From Arthrobacter sp. MYb227 (GTDB taxonomy: Bacteria > Actinomycetota > Actinomycetes > Actinomycetales > Micrococcaceae): a stretch of 64,000 nucleotides of DNA. Below, one piece after another: positions 7,856 through 18,293 of this stretch. How positions within the stretch are numbered: the first letter of the stretch is position 1; each line of letters opens with the position of its first letter. The stretch lies in the NCBI RefSeq assembly GCF_002975435.1, contig NZ_PCPT01000003.1:124001-188000 (forward strand), read 5' to 3'. A model generated the notes under the pieces. The model was given only the letters and a program-made list of their open reading frames with translations, did not search any database and was not told the DNA's origin. The position numbers and the translations under genes were made by a program.

Positions 7856-9565
7856 ATGAAGCCAGTTTCTCGCATCATCACAGGTACCCGGGTCACCCAA
7901 TTCGTTTGTGCGGTGGTGCTTGCTTCACTGGCGTTGACCCCTTCGTTGGTCCCGCGCCCCACCGTATTCCAGGGGTTCTTGGCCGGACTCTGGTTCATGA
8001 TCGGCTACGGCCTGGGCCTGCCGGTGCATCGGATAGTGCTGTGGGCTGGGGTGAAATTGCGTGCCGTACGCCTGCTTCCTGCTACCGGGAAGGCTGCGCC
8101 GCGGGTTACTCGCGGCTTACGTCTGTTGGCGTTGCTGCTACTGCTTGCCTACGTCATCATCTATGCAACGTTGGTGGTGGGGTGGCAAAACGATGTGCGT
8201 TCGCTGGTGGAAATGGAACCCATTGATGGACTAGGGCAGGCGACCTTCCTGGTGACGATGATAGTGACCATGGGTTTGAGTTACTCGGTCTTCCGCGGAA
8301 TCGGTGCGTTGCGCGGTGTGGCACAGAAGATTGCTACCCGTAAAGGAGCCCGAGCAATAACCATCAAGACCGCAGGGCTCTTAACCGGGATTGGCGTTAG
8401 CCTTTTGCTGGTGGTGGGGCTGATCGCCGGTGGTTTGGGCGCGGTGGGATCGATCTACGCAGCGCGCGACACCGGAACCCTGGAAGGTAGCGTTAAGCCC
8501 GAACGACCCACCCGTTCCGGTTCCCCGGATTCTCATGTTCTCTGGGAAGGCCTGGGACGCCAAGGCCGCGCCTTTGTGGGCGGTGGACCAAGTGCCGCCG
8601 CCATCTCCACTATCATCGGAGCCCAGGGCATTGACCCGATTCGGGTGTATGCCGGACTATCCCAAGGTGAGGATCTAGCGGCTCGCGCGGCGTTGGTCGT
8701 TGAAGAACTTGAACGTACCGGTGCCTTTGAACGTGAAGTTTTGTTGGTGGCAACCCCGACAGGTTCGGGTTGGTTGGAACCTCAGGCCATCGCCTCACTC
8801 GAGTATCTCTACGGCGGAAATACTGCTACGGCCTCGCTTCAATACTCATTCCAGCCAAGCTGGGTTTCCTTCCTCTTTGATCCCGAACTATCTACTGAGG
8901 CAAGCCGAGCGCTCTTTAATGCGGTTCACAATCGTTGGGAACAATTGCCCGCGGCAACCCGGCCCAAGCTTGCCGTCTATGGGTTGAGTCTCGGCGCGCA
9001 AGGTATGCAGGGGCACTTCACCGATCTTGCTGACCTGATTGAACGTACCGATGCGGCCCTCTTTACCGGGCCGCCAGCAAACTCACAGCCATGGCGCGTG
9101 CTACAAGCTGCCCGTGATGTCGGAACACCGATCTGGCAACCGGTCTATCAAGACGGAACCCAGGTTCGCTGGCAGTCCAACCCGGGTGACTTCGCGGCAT
9201 TGACCGGTACCTGGGCTCAGCCACGCGTGGGCTATCTACAACATGCAACAGATCCAATTACCTGGCTAGATCCATCGGTGATCTGGCAACGACCCGAATG
9301 GCTTGCCGGTTCCGCTGCCGAGGGCGGGCGCGGCGCCGATGTGAGCGATTCAATGCGTTGGATCCCCGGGGTGACCTTCCTGCACTTGGTCACCGACATG
9401 CTGGTCAGCGAGGCAGTTCCACCAAGTCATGGGCATAACTTTGGCGATGTTGCCCTCGATGGTTGGGCGCAGGTGCTTCCGCAGCATGGCTTGAGTCAGG
9501 GAGTGCTTGATTCGATCCAGTCGGTTATCGAGCAAATTGATACGCATAACCCCAGCTGGGAGTAA
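7856..9565 (+). CDS. Membrane-anchored alpha/beta-hydrolase family protein
   Basis: A 569-residue protein made of an N-terminal region with several hydrophobic segments and a C-terminal hydrolase domain. This matches the paired 'alpha/beta-hydrolase family N-terminus' and 'alpha/beta-hydrolase family' domains found in actinobacteria. About four membrane spans lie within residues 10-190 (VTQFVCAVVLASLAL, GLWFMIGYGLGLPV, LLALLLLLAYVIIYA, GIGVSLLLVVGLIAGG). The nucleophile elbow is GLSLG, about S378. The ATG at 7856 has AAAGGGG eight bases upstream, whereas the open frame begins earlier at 7820 with no such signal. The substrate is unknown; esterase or lipase-like chemistry is only implied by the fold. 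Confidence 0.85.
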   Translation: MKPVSRIITGTRVTQFVCAVVLASLALTPSLVPRPTVFQGFLAGLWFMIGYGLGLPVHRIVLWAGVKLRAVRLLPATGKAAPRVTRGLRLLALLLLLAYVIIYATLVVGWQNDVRSLVEMEPIDGLGQATFLVTMIVTMGLSYSVFRGIGALRGVAQKIATRKGARAITIKTAGLLTGIGVSLLLVVGLIAGGLGAVGSIYAARDTGTLEGSVKPERPTRSGSPDSHVLWEGLGRQGRAFVGGGPSAAAISTIIGAQGIDPIRVYAGLSQGEDLAARAALVVEELERTGAFEREVLLVATPTGSGWLEPQAIASLEYLYGGNTATASLQYSFQPSWVSFLFDPELSTEASRALFNAVHNRWEQLPAATRPKLAVYGLSLGAQGMQGHFTDLADLIERTDAALFTGPPANSQPWRVLQAARDVGTPIWQPVYQDGTQVRWQSNPGDFAALTGTWAQPRVGYLQHATDPITWLDPSVIWQRPEWLAGSAAEGGRGADVSDSMRWIPGVTFLHLVTDMLVSEAVPPSHGHNFGDVALDGWAQVLPQHGLSQGVLDSIQSVIEQIDTHNPSWE

Positions 9566-9685
9566 TTCGCAGACCCGTTGCGTTTGAGGAAGGAATCGTC
9601 TGGGGGGTGAATAGCATCAATTCAGGCGATTAAACAACTCGACAATGAGTCGGATGACATGCGCCTTTAGCAAGGGAGCAGTACC

Positions 9686-10067
9686 GTGAGCATGGAATCT
9701 AGTCCACGTGGAGCACCACTCCCGGGAACTGGTATTTCACCGGTAGGGCAGATTCCTCCCGGCGTGCGCATTATGGAGTTTCGCGGGGGAGCCGCAACAT
9801 GGTTTGGCACCCAAATACTGGGGGTGCTGATCACCGTGGTTACTCTAGGCATCTGTTATCCGTTCGCCGTGGTTCTGGCGGAGCGCTGGCGTGCCAAAAA
9901 CACGTACTTGTTGGGCCGCCCGCTGCGCTTTGATGGCACGGGGTGGGGGATCCTTTGGGCTGTGGATCAAACGGTTCCTGCTGTGTATCGTTACCCTAGG
10001 AATTGATAGCTTCTGGGTGTACCCGCGACTAACCAAGTGGAACGTTGAAAACACGGTACTTAGCTAG
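9686..10067 (+). pseudogene. DUF898-like membrane protein, frameshifted
   Basis: The reading frame starting at the GTG at 9686 (or ATG 9692, after AAGGGAG) gives MEFRGGAATWFG, a membrane segment ILGVLITVVTLGICYPFAVV and YLLGRPLRFDGTGWG. This is the first half of a DUF898 (YjgN-like) repeat. The frame then turns into nonsense and stops at 10006. One base forward, from 9948, the expected continuation appears: SFGLWIKRFLLCIVTLGID, then SFWVYPRLTKWNVENT, ending at the TAG at 10065. The switch falls in a run of five G at 9945-9949, so one inserted G explains it. The intact protein would be about 127 residues. Either a true pseudogene or a sequencing error. Confidence 0.8.
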
Positions 10068-10074
10068 GAACCCC

Positions 10075-10332
10075 CTAGTTCCCGTTGGACGATTCGTCGG
10101 AGCGTGGAGCCTTGATATCCAGGGTGATGGGAACCTCGTCGATGCGGTTTACGTTTTGCTGCCAGACAATCGATGAAGCCACGGCGTTGGGCTAGTACAT
10201 TCCACCGTCGAGTCCCGCAGCGGTCATTGATGGGTTCTTGTGGCGCTGTCGAAACCTCACGATCGCCCAATAAATCAGCAGTGCAGGGAAACTAATGCCC
10301 AATGCCAAGCTGATCCATGTTGAGAGTTCCAT
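10075..10332 (-). pseudogene. Small single-span membrane protein with in-frame amber stop
   Basis: Reading the minus strand from the ATG at 10332 gives a 46-residue product: MELSTWISLALGISF, then PALLIYWAIVRFRQRHKN, ending in LDGGMY at a TAG (10192-10194). The same frame continues smoothly past the TAG as PNAVASSIVWQQNVNRIDEV and PITLDIKAPRSDESSNGN to the next stop at 10075-10077. The second part looks like coding sequence (PNA..SSIVW, acidic C-terminus) and resembles the tail of small actinobacterial membrane proteins in which a membrane helix is followed by an 'xPNAxxASxxW' segment. A sense codon replaced by TAG is the simplest reading. Function unknown. Confidence 0.6.
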
Positions 10333-10405
10333 GTATCGAGCCTAAGTTATCTGGCCGCGACTATTCCAGCATTTGGGCCGTGAAGTACCGGCTGGGTAGC
10401 GTTGA

Positions 10406-12235
10406 TCAGGCGGCGGCTGCCGATGCGGTGGGATGGAAAATCCAATTGCGGCGGGGTAGCTGCAACGGATCTCGAGATCTTGGTTGAATCACGTGCGGTA
10501 TCCCACCCATGACCTTGATCTTGAATTTTCCCGCGTGATAGGCCGCGTGACACATCGGGCATAGTAGGCATCCGCGATCAACGTCGGTTCTTCCACCGAG
10601 AATCCACAAATCGATATGGTGCGCCTCGCAACGCCCAATCTTCACGGTGCAGCCCGGATTGATACATCCCTTATCTCGCACCGCGATGGCCCGACGTTGG
10701 GCACGGTTGAAATATCTTCGGGTGCGACCCAAGGCCAGCGGGACATCCTCCCCGTTGAGAACTATTGGAATGATGCCGGCGATACATGCGAGCCGCCGAC
10801 AATTCGCCGGTGAAATATCTGCCCCATGATCGCTGACCCCTGCCTTCTCGAGTTGCCCGATGAACGTTTCGTAACTCATTGTCACGTTTAGCATCACGTT
10901 AGGTGGTAGCGGCATTTCCTCATCGTTACCGACTGCTCCGTGTTTGCCTTCTCTGCTAGGTGGTATTCCGTCCGGGGTGGTGATCATGCGCAAGGCGTCA
11001 AGAACAAGCTGATGCAAACGGCGGGCACGTTGGCGGGTCAGAGCCGATTCGATGCTTTCACCCGGACGCAGCTCGGTATTTGGATCGAGCTGATCATAAA
11101 GATTTGGAACGCAAGGAACCAGGGGGTCCGCAATGCCACCAACGGGGCGATCCTCAAGTGCCGTGCCTTTTGCCGCCGCCCATTCCGGAAGCGGCGGTCC
11201 CTTGGGTGCAGGAATGCTGGGGGAGTCGGCGGCATGATCACTCCCGGAAGTTTCGGCAGGCTCGGCGGGCAGTTCTGGTGTTGTGGCCGGTGGCGTGGCT
11301 TGCGTACTGGCTGGAGTATCGGTGCTGGGCTTGGTGCCCGCCTTGGACCGTGGGCTGTTGAGAATATCTGCCGCCGATGACAGCAGCTCGTGCCCCTCGG
11401 CGGTGGTGATGATCTTATATTCGTATCCCTTGGGTGTATGGCCCAAAAAATCGATGCCAATGAAGTAGTCCTCGAACTCCTCACGTTCGGCCACAGTATG
11501 TTCGTTGAGTCGCTTGGCCTGGTCTTTGAGCAATTGTTCGGTGCCCTTGCTATTTCGGGTGCGCACCGCGTCGGCAAGTTCGCGCTCCATGCCACTACCC
11601 GCCGCGGGCCCGAGCCCCTCGAATTTCTTGGCGAGGGATGCCAAGGACTTGGGATCTGCCGCACCATCGCTGAGCACCTTGCCCAGATGCGGGAATTTTG
11701 GCGGAATTGGTTGGCCATTGAATCCGGTGTGGGGAAGTAAATTTTCGGCGCTTTCGACCCGGTGCTGCGCCTGGAAATGCGTGAGGTTTAGTTGGTCTTC
11801 CAGAAAGTCGCAGTCCTCGCGGAACAGCGGTTTGCGTCCCGCAGGGGTTGGCACATCGGCAGGCAACGTATGTGTTGCGGCTGCATCGGAATCCTCAAGA
11901 ATTTGATTTAGGGCGGCGAGTGGTTCCTCGGTGATTTGATGAACCTGGGCATCGACGCTGCGCGAAACGGCGAGCAGCTGCCCGTAACCGGCCTGCCGGT
12001 AAAGGCTTTCGGTTAACCGTAGGAAGACGGCGGAGCGCACCGGGGAGGAACCAAAGTTGGCCGCCGCATGTTCTAGGGCCATGCGCAAGGTGGGGATGAG
12101 TAGGGCCAACAGGCGCAACGCATCGCCCCGGGGATCTGGCGTGGCTGCCGGTCCTTCCGGGGCATCCGAGAAACGGTTCACCAAGGAGGTGAGTACCGTC
12201 ATCGCCTCGGTGGGAAGCATTGGGGTGCTGGACAT
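10406..12235 (-). CDS. DUF222 / HNH endonuclease domain protein
   Basis: A 609-residue member of the DUF222-HNH family, which is present in many copies in actinobacterial genomes. The N-terminal 250 residues form the helical DUF222 region. A Pro/Ser/Thr-rich linker follows at about residues 300-350. The C-terminal HNH nuclease has AVRDKGCINPGC, CEAHHIDLWILGG and LLCPMCHAAYHAG, which supply the zinc-binding cysteines and the catalytic histidines of the beta-beta-alpha metal fold. It is sometimes annotated as a 13E12-repeat protein. No flanking repeats or transposase were seen, so mobility is not shown. The actual substrate is unknown. It is divergent from the ileS T-box leader. Confidence 0.9.
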   Translation of the reverse strand: MSSTPMLPTEAMTVLTSLVNRFSDAPEGPAATPDPRGDALRLLALLIPTLRMALEHAAANFGSSPVRSAVFLRLTESLYRQAGYGQLLAVSRSVDAQVHQITEEPLAALNQILEDSDAAATHTLPADVPTPAGRKPLFREDCDFLEDQLNLTHFQAQHRVESAENLLPHTGFNGQPIPPKFPHLGKVLSDGAADPKSLASLAKKFEGLGPAAGSGMERELADAVRTRNSKGTEQLLKDQAKRLNEHTVAEREEFEDYFIGIDFLGHTPKGYEYKIITTAEGHELLSSAADILNSPRSKAGTKPSTDTPASTQATPPATTPELPAEPAETSGSDHAADSPSIPAPKGPPLPEWAAAKGTALEDRPVGGIADPLVPCVPNLYDQLDPNTELRPGESIESALTRQRARRLHQLVLDALRMITTPDGIPPSREGKHGAVGNDEEMPLPPNVMLNVTMSYETFIGQLEKAGVSDHGADISPANCRRLACIAGIIPIVLNGEDVPLALGRTRRYFNRAQRRAIAVRDKGCINPGCTVKIGRCEAHHIDLWILGGRTDVDRGCLLCPMCHAAYHAGKFKIKVMGGIPHVIQPRSRDPLQLPRRNWIFHPTASAAAA

Positions 12236-12388
12236 AGTTCAAGTGTGCTCCCGTGGGAAAGTGCATGGGCGAGGAAAAGAAAATCTGTGGATAAGTATTT
12301 TTGTCGCACGGTGTTTGGTGCTTGCAGCGCGGATGAGACTGGATTCTGTGCCGGAGCGCAGGTGGCGTTAGACTAGATACATCACGAC

Positions 12389-12641
12389 GTTGAACCGGCC
12401 ATCACCGGTGAGTCCTTGGAAGAACGGCGCTTTTCTCCTCATGTGGGTGGATGCGCCCAGTAGAACCGAGCGGGTATGCCCGTTATAGCAATTAATGAGC
12501 GGCCAGATTGACGTGGGAGATCCACGTAGAATCGGGCAAGCGGGGTGGTACCGCGAGGTTTGATGACCAATCATCAATCATTCGTCCCTGTGTTGGAGAA
12601 CGCCCGGCGTTAAATCGCCACCGATCCCAGGACTGCCGCAG
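12389..12641 (+). promoter_or_regulatory. T-box riboswitch, ileS leader (ultrashort Stem I)
   Basis: The T-box consensus GGGTGGTACCGCG is at 12543-12555, upstream of ileS. Upstream of it, ACCGG (12394-12398) and CCGGT (12405-12409) form a 5-bp stem with the loop CCATCA. This puts an ATC isoleucine codon at 12401-12403 in the loop, as expected for the ultrashort Stem I described for actinobacterial ileS T-boxes. No U-tract terminator is present. GTCCCTG (12584-12590) can pair with CAGGAC (12628-12633), which contains the likely ribosome-binding AGGA, so control is probably at translation initiation. Uncharged tRNA-Ile would relieve it. The pairing details are my inference. Confidence 0.88.
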
Positions 12642-15600
12642 ATGACCACTTACCCCAAGGCCTCGACCGACCCGCATGGCACCACGCCATCCTCTCCGCG
12701 CTTCCCGCAGATTGAGGAACGCGTCCTTTCCTACTGGAAGAACGATGAAACTTTCCAGGCCTCCATCGATGCCCGCGATGCCGGGGATCAGGGTGCAAAC
12801 GAGTTCGTCTTCTATGATGGTCCTCCCTTCGCCAACGGTCTACCGCACTACGGTCACCTGCTCACCGGCTACGTCAAGGACCTGGTAGCCCGCTACCAGA
12901 CCCAGCGCGGACACCGCGTGGAACGCCGCTTCGGCTGGGACACCCACGGGCTGCCCGCCGAACTTGAGGCCATGAAGCAGCTGGGCATGAGCGACAAGGC
13001 GCAGATCGAGGCCATGGGCATCGACAAGTTCAACGACGCCTGCCGCACCTCTGTCATGAAGTATGCGGACGAGTGGCAGACCTATGTCACCCGCCAGGCA
13101 CGCTGGGTCGACTTCGAGAACGATTACAAGACGCTGAACGTCGAATACATGGAATCGGTCATCTGGGCGTTCAAGCAGCTGAGCGATAAGGGCCTGACCT
13201 ACCAGGGCTTCCGCGTGCTGCCATACTGCTGGAAGGACGAGACCCCGCTGTCCAACCACGAGCTGCGCATGGACGATGACGTGTACAAGGACCGCCAGGA
13301 CCAGACCGTCACGGTCTCCTTCCCGCTGCTTGCCGGCGAGTCCGAAATCTCCAAGAAGCTCGCGGGCGTTCAGGCACTGGCCTGGACCACCACGCCGTGG
13401 ACGCTGCCGACCAACCTTGCCCTGGCCGTGGGTCCAAAGGTTATTTACGTTGTGGTTCCCGCCGGTGAAATCGGCATCAAGGCATCGAACGCCACCGGTA
13501 ACTTCATGATCGCCGAGGACCTACTGGGTGCCTACGCTAAGGACCTTGGCTACGAAGATGCGGCTGCCGCCAAGGATGCCATCACCGCACGCTACACCGG
13601 TGAACAGCTGGCCGGCATCAAGTATGCATCGCTGTGGGACACCTTCGCGGATACCGAGACCTACGGCACCGAAAACGCGTACCAGCTGTTGGTCGCCGAC
13701 TACGTGACAACCACCGACGGCACCGGCATCGTCCACCAGGCTCCCGCCTATGGCGAGGAAGACCAAAAGATCTGTGAGGCCGCCGGGATCCCGGTGATCC
13801 TCTCGATCGACGAGGGTGCAAAGTTCCTGCCGCTGTTCAAGCACGGCGCGCTGAAAGACATCGTCGGCGTACAGGTGTTCGAGGCAAACAAGACGATCAC
13901 CAACCTATTGCGCGATGATGCACGCTTGGTCAAGCAGGCCTCCTTTGAGCACTCCTACCCGCACTGCTGGCGTTGCCGCACGCCGCTGATCTACCGCGCG
14001 ATCTCCTCCTGGTACGTCGAGGTCACCAAGATCAAGGACCGCATGCTGGAGCATAACCAGCAGATCAACTGGATCCCGGAAAACGTGAAGGACGGCCAGT
14101 TCGGCAAGTGGCTTGCCAATGCCCGGGACTGGTCGATTTCCCGCAACCGCTACTGGGGTTCCCCGATCCCGGTATGGGAATGCGATGGTGCCGAATGTAC
14201 CCACCGCGAGGTCTACGGCTCGCTTGATGAGATCCAGGCCGGCTTCGGCCGCTTGCCACGCAACCACGAGGGGCAGCCGGATCTGCACCGTCCGTTCATC
14301 GACGAGCTGACCAAGGCGCACGAGGGTTGTGCCGAGGACGGCACCATGTACCGCGTCGAGGACGTGCTCGATGTCTGGTTCGACTCCGGCTCGATGCCCT
14401 ACGCCCAGGCGCACTACCCGTTTGAGAACAAGGACTGGTTTGACACCCACCACCCGGCGGACTTCATCGTCGAGTACATCGGGCAGACCCGTGGCTGGTT
14501 CTATACAATGCACATCCTCTCCACCGCGCTCTTTGACCGCCCGGCGTACAAGAACGTGATCAGCCACGGCATCGTACTTGGCAGTGACGGGCAGAAGATG
14601 TCCAAGTCGCTGCAAAACTACCCGGATGTCAACGAGGTCCTTGACCGCGACGGCTCCGATGCCATGCGCTGGTTCCTGATGGCCTCCCCGATCCTGCGCG
14701 GTGGCAACCTGGTGGTCACCGAGCAGGGCATCCGCGATGGCGTGCGCCAGGTCTTGCTGCCGATGTGGAACGTCTGGCACTTCTTCTGCCTGTATACCAA
14801 CGCGGCCAATGGCGGTGCCGGCTACCAGGCCAAGCTCGCCTATGCTTCCGAAGACCCATTGGATGCCTACATGCTCGCGGCCACCGGGGACCTGGTCCGC
14901 GAGGTCACCGAGCAGCTCGATGCGTACGACATCTCCGAGGCAGCCGAAACCATCCGCCACTACATGGACACGCTGACCAACTGGTACGTGCGCCGATCCC
15001 GCCAGCGTTTCTTCGACGAGGACACCCAGGCGTTCGACACGCTCTACACCTGCCTAGAGACCCTCACCCGCGTGAGTGCCTCGCTGCTGCCACTGGCCAG
15101 CGAGGAAATCTGGCGTGGGCTCACCGGGGGACGCTCGGTACACCTGGCACCATGGCCCGAGGCCAGCCTCTTTGGCAGCAATGTCGAATTGGTCGCAGCC
15201 ATGGAGGCCACCCGCAAGATCGCTTCGGTGGGTTCCTCGCTGCGCAAGGGGGCAAACCTGCGCGTACGCCTGCCGCTGGCCGGCATGACAGTTGCCGTGC
15301 CCAACGCCGCGACGCTTGAGGGCACCTTCACCAACATCATCAAGGATGAGCTGAACCTACGTTCGGTCACGCTGATCGATGCGGAGCAGGCCAACGCCGC
15401 CGAATATGGCATCAGCCAGCGCCTAGCCGTCAACGCCCGTGCCGCCGGTCCCCGCCTGGGCAAGAACGTGCAGGTGGCCATCAAGGGAGCCAAATCCGGT
15501 GATTGGTCGGTCTCGGATGCCGGCGTGGTCACCGCCGGTGGCCTGGAACTTGAGGAACACGAGTACACCCTTGAAACAGTTGTCGCCGCAACCGAGGGCG

Positions 15601-15947
15601 AAGATTCGATCGCCGCGGCGGTGCTGCCCGGCGGTGGCTTCCTGGTCCTTGATACCGAGGTCACCGACGAACTTGCCGCCGAAGGCACGGCACGCGATAT
15701 GATCCGCGCCATCCAATCCGCCCGCAAGGACGCTGATCTGGCGGTGAGCGATCGCATCCGTACCGAGATTGGTGCCGACGCGGCGACCGTTGCCGCGCTG
15801 CATGCAAACGCGGCGCTGATCAAGAACGAAACATTGAGCACCGGCCTGGTGCTCGATACGCTGGCCGATGGCTCCGCGACCACGGTGTTTGTCGAAACCG
15901 TCGCCGCCGCCGAGGCTGCAGGGAAAGACATGGGTCCCACCACATGA
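12642..15947 (+). CDS. ileS: Isoleucyl-tRNA synthetase
   Basis: Class I synthetase of 1101 residues charging tRNA-Ile. The HIGH motif is HYGH at about 69-72 in [24 protein letters not shown] is at about 652-656 ([13 protein letters not shown]). The editing domain lies between them, with TTPWTLPTN near residue 250, and CWRC near residue 442 is a conserved element of the long form. The length and motifs match the eukaryote-like (type 2) IleRS that is usual in many actinobacteria. The start ATG at 12642 sits nine bases after AGGA (12629-12632). It overlaps folC by four bases (ATGA), so the two are translationally coupled. Control is by the T-box leader. Confidence 0.97.
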   Translation: MTTYPKASTDPHGTTPSSPRFPQIEERVLSYWKNDETFQASIDARDAGDQGANEFVFYDGPPFANGLPHYGHLLTGYVKDLVARYQTQRGHRVERRFGWDTHGLPAELEAMKQLGMSDKAQIEAMGIDKFNDACRTSVMKYADEWQTYVTRQARWVDFENDYKTLNVEYMESVIWAFKQLSDKGLTYQGFRVLPYCWKDETPLSNHELRMDDDVYKDRQDQTVTVSFPLLAGESEISKKLAGVQALAWTTTPWTLPTNLALAVGPKVIYVVVPAGEIGIKASNATGNFMIAEDLLGAYAKDLGYEDAAAAKDAITARYTGEQLAGIKYASLWDTFADTETYGTENAYQLLVADYVTTTDGTGIVHQAPAYGEEDQKICEAAGIPVILSIDEGAKFLPLFKHGALKDIVGVQVFEANKTITNLLRDDARLVKQASFEHSYPHCWRCRTPLIYRAISSWYVEVTKIKDRMLEHNQQINWIPENVKDGQFGKWLANARDWSISRNRYWGSPIPVWECDGAECTHREVYGSLDEIQAGFGRLPRNHEGQPDLHRPFIDELTKAHEGCAEDGTMYRVEDVLDVWFDSGSMPYAQAHYPFENKDWFDTHHPADFIVEYIGQTRGWFYTMHILSTALFDRPAYKNVISHGIVLGSDGQKMSKSLQNYPDVNEVLDRDGSDAMRWFLMASPILRGGNLVVTEQGIRDGVRQVLLPMWNVWHFFCLYTNAANGGAGYQAKLAYASEDPLDAYMLAATGDLVREVTEQLDAYDISEAAETIRHYMDTLTNWYVRRSRQRFFDEDTQAFDTLYTCLETLTRVSASLLPLASEEIWRGLTGGRSVHLAPWPEASLFGSNVELVAAMEATRKIASVGSSLRKGANLRVRLPLAGMTVAVPNAATLEGTFTNIIKDELNLRSVTLIDAEQANAAEYGISQRLAVNARAAGPRLGKNVQVAIKGAKSGDWSVSDAGVVTAGGLELEEHEYTLETVVAATEGEDSIAAAVLPGGGFLVLDTEVTDELAAEGTARDMIRAIQSARKDADLAVSDRIRTEIGADAATVAALHANAALIKNETLSTGLVLDTLADGSATTVFVETVAAAEAAGKDMGPTT

Positions 15948-17314
15948 GCAACGAACAGAAATTCGATCGGTTCTCGGTAGAGAGCGTGTACGCCGAACTC
16001 TTGGCGCGCGCCCCGGAGAACAAGATTGAACCGCGCATGGAACCAATGTTTCGTGCCATGGAGATCCTGGGGGAGCCGAATAAGTCCTTCCCGATCATCC
16101 ACATCACCGGCACCAACGGGAAAACCAGCACCGCGCGCATGATTGAGTCGCTCTTGCGCGCTCACGACCTGCGCACCGGACGCTACTCCTCCCCGCACCT
16201 GGTCTCGGTCACCGAACGCATCGCCATTGACGGGGAACCCGTTGATGATGAGACGTTCGTGCGGATCTGGGATGAGATCCGCCCCTACCTGCAAATCGTC
16301 GATGACGAGTTGATTGCGGCGGGCGAAAACCGGCTGACCTACTTTGAGGCGGTGACCATCCTGGGTTTTGCGATCTTCGCCGACACCCCGGTGGATGTTG
16401 CCATCATCGAGGTCGGCCTGGGCGGCATCACCGATGCGACAAATGTTGGTGACGCCCAGGTATCGGTGTTCACCCCGATCTCGCTTGACCACACCGATTT
16501 GCTGGGGGATACCACCGAGCTGATCGCCCACGAGAAGGCTGGCATCCTGAAGCCCGGCGGCTTCCTGATCTCCAGCGCTCAGCCGGCCGATGCCGCGCAG
16601 GTATTACTCGAAAAGGCACGTGAACTTGAGGTTCCCTTCCGTTTTGAGGGCGTCGAATTCGGTGTAGAAAACCGCATCGTTGCCGTCGGTGGTCAGCAGC
16701 TTGACCTACAGGGACTGGCCGGGCGCTACCCGGGCATTTTGTTGCCGCTACATGGCGAGCACCAGGCACAAAACGCTGCCGTTGCCCTGGCCGCCGTTGA
16801 GGCATTCATCGGCGGTGGAGAAACCGAGCTCAACCATGAGCTGGTCCTTGAGGGGTTCGGTGCGGCAACCAGCCCCGGACGCCTCGAGGTCATCCGTACC
16901 GCACCCACGGTGCTGCTCGATGCCGGGCATAACCCCGATGGCATTCGTGCTTCAGCGGCCGCGGTGAAGGAAGCCTTCGGGTTCTCCAAGCTGGTGCTAG
17001 TGGTGGGAATCCTGGCCGAAAAGGACGCCGAAGCAATGCTGCATCAGCTGCGCGAAGAATACATCGACCTGGTCGAAGACATCTGCATCACCCAGTCCAA
17101 TTCGCCACGCGCTATCCCGGCCGGCGAGCTTGCCACCATGGCCCTGGATGCAGGGTTCAACGAGGACGATCTGTTCGTCACCGAACGCCTTGACGATGCA
17201 CTCGAATGGGCTGTGGGCCGCGCCGAGGCATCCGAAGACTTTGGTGGCGGCGTGCTTGTCACCGGGTCCATTACCCTTGTCGGGGAAACCCGTATGTTGC
17301 TGGGAGGAAAGTAA
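15944..17314 (+). CDS. folC: Folylpolyglutamate synthase / dihydrofolate synthase
   Basis: Mur-ligase-type ATP-dependent enzyme of 456 residues that adds glutamate to folates. The P-loop [14 protein letters not shown] is at about residues 52-65. The [11 protein letters not shown] region and the [11 protein letters not shown] strand are also present, and the C-terminal ligase domain contains DAGHNPDGI. The start codon overlaps the ileS stop by four bases, so it shares that transcript and probably the T-box response at the mRNA level. The next gene (DUF4233) begins five bases after the folC stop. This order is conserved in the Micrococcaceae as far as I recall. Confidence 0.95.
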   Translation: MSNEQKFDRFSVESVYAELLARAPENKIEPRMEPMFRAMEILGEPNKSFPIIHITGTNGKTSTARMIESLLRAHDLRTGRYSSPHLVSVTERIAIDGEPVDDETFVRIWDEIRPYLQIVDDELIAAGENRLTYFEAVTILGFAIFADTPVDVAIIEVGLGGITDATNVGDAQVSVFTPISLDHTDLLGDTTELIAHEKAGILKPGGFLISSAQPADAAQVLLEKARELEVPFRFEGVEFGVENRIVAVGGQQLDLQGLAGRYPGILLPLHGEHQAQNAAVALAAVEAFIGGGETELNHELVLEGFGAATSPGRLEVIRTAPTVLLDAGHNPDGIRASAAAVKEAFGFSKLVLVVGILAEKDAEAMLHQLREEYIDLVEDICITQSNSPRAIPAGELATMALDAGFNEDDLFVTERLDDALEWAVGRAEASEDFGGGVLVTGSITLVGETRMLLGGK

Positions 17315-17319
17315 CACCC

Positions 17320-17763
17320 ATGGCAAAAATGACCAAGGCGCAACGTGAATGGCGTCCGGGACAAAAGAAAAAGCCCCGTTCGACGCGTGCACTTTTCGCC
17401 TCAACGGTGCTCAGCCTCGAAGCCCTCTTGGCGATCTTCATCGCACTTGCGGTCTTTGGACTCAAGCGCGATTCAATCCCACCGGTGCTGGTGCTCAGCG
17501 TCGGGGTGGCGCTGGCGATTGCCTGCCTGCTGACCTGTGGCCTGTTGCGCAAACCGCTCGGCTATCAGATTGGCTGGGGCATACAGATCGTCTTTATCCT
17601 CACCGGATTCCTCATGCCATCGATGTTCATCCTTGGCGCTGCCTTCACCGCAACCTGGTGGTACGCGGTGACCAAGGGGCGCACCATGGATCTGGAAACC
17701 GCGCGCCGCGCCAAGGAACAAGAAGCCTGGGAAGCAGCACACCCGGAGCCAGAAGAGTCCTAG
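17320..17763 (+). CDS. DUF4233 small membrane protein
   Basis: A 147-residue protein with a basic N-terminus (MAKMTKAQREWRPGQKKK) and four hydrophobic segments between about residues 25 and 115 (STVLSLEALLAIFIALAVFG, PVLVLSVGVALAIACLLTCG, IGWGIQIVFILTGFLM, MFILGAAFTATWWYAV). The C-terminus is charged and acidic. This matches DUF4233, a family found just after folC in many actinobacteria. Start chosen at the ATG at 17320, 11 bases after GGAGG, rather than the longer frame from 17206 that overlaps folC. Function unknown. Confidence 0.85.
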   Translation: MAKMTKAQREWRPGQKKKPRSTRALFASTVLSLEALLAIFIALAVFGLKRDSIPPVLVLSVGVALAIACLLTCGLLRKPLGYQIGWGIQIVFILTGFLMPSMFILGAAFTATWWYAVTKGRTMDLETARRAKEQEAWEAAHPEPEES

Positions 17764-17853
17764 ACGGTGTGGTTCGGCCCGAAGTATGCCGGGGCGAACA
17801 GTAGGATTATTACTAAACAAACTTTTCATTAGCTGTTTATAAGGAGCAACTCC

Positions 17854-18270
17854 ATGAGCATTGAACGCTCTCTCATCTTGGTCAAGCCGGACGGCGTCAA
17901 GCGCGGCCTGACCGGCCAGATCCTGGCCCGCATCGAGGCCAAGGGTTACACCATTGCCGAGCTGAAGCAGGTCACTGCGACCCGCGAGCTGCTCGAGGCG
18001 CACTACGAGGAGCACGTGGGCAAGCCGTTTTACGAGCCACTTGTGGAATTCATGCTCTCCGGTCCGGTGGTGGCAATCATTGCCGAGGGTCAGAACGTGA
18101 TCACCGGGTTCCGCTCGCTGGCCGGCACCACCGATCCGACCACCGCGGCACCGGGCACCATCCGTGGCGACTTGGGTCGCGACTGGGGACTGAAGGTTCA
18201 GCAGAACCTGGTTCACGGTTCGGACTCGGTTGAATCCGCAACCCGCGAGATCGGCATCTGGTTCGCCTAA
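17854..18270 (+). CDS. ndk: Nucleoside diphosphate kinase
   Basis: A 138-residue NDP kinase that moves the gamma-phosphate from ATP to nucleoside diphosphates through a phosphohistidine. The N-terminus SLILVKPDGVKRGLTG and the active-site histidine in NLVHGSDSVESA (about H121) are unmistakable. The length is standard for the family. AAGGAG lies nine bases before the ATG. A strong terminator follows at 18294-18350. The gene is probably transcribed from its own promoter in the 90-base gap after DUF4233, or by read-through from ileS-folC. Confidence 0.97.
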   Translation: MSIERSLILVKPDGVKRGLTGQILARIEAKGYTIAELKQVTATRELLEAHYEEHVGKPFYEPLVEFMLSGPVVAIIAEGQNVITGFRSLAGTTDPTTAAPGTIRGDLGRDWGLKVQQNLVHGSDSVESATREIGIWFA

Positions 18271-18293
18271 ATCGTTGCCCCGTGAGGGGGTAA

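Noticed and set aside
10406-12235. DUF222/HNH gene as a mobile element
   Set aside because: No flanking repeats, intron boundaries or transposase. The family is dispersed in actinobacteria, but mobility is not shown here.
13905-14960. 351-residue minus-strand frame inside ileS
   Set aside because: Antisense shadow of ileS with no recognisable domain or ribosome-binding site.
15044-16531. 495-residue minus-strand frame across ileS and folC
   Set aside because: Covers the 3' part of ileS and the 5' part of folC in antisense, with Ser/Ala/Val-rich composition. Both sense genes are certain.
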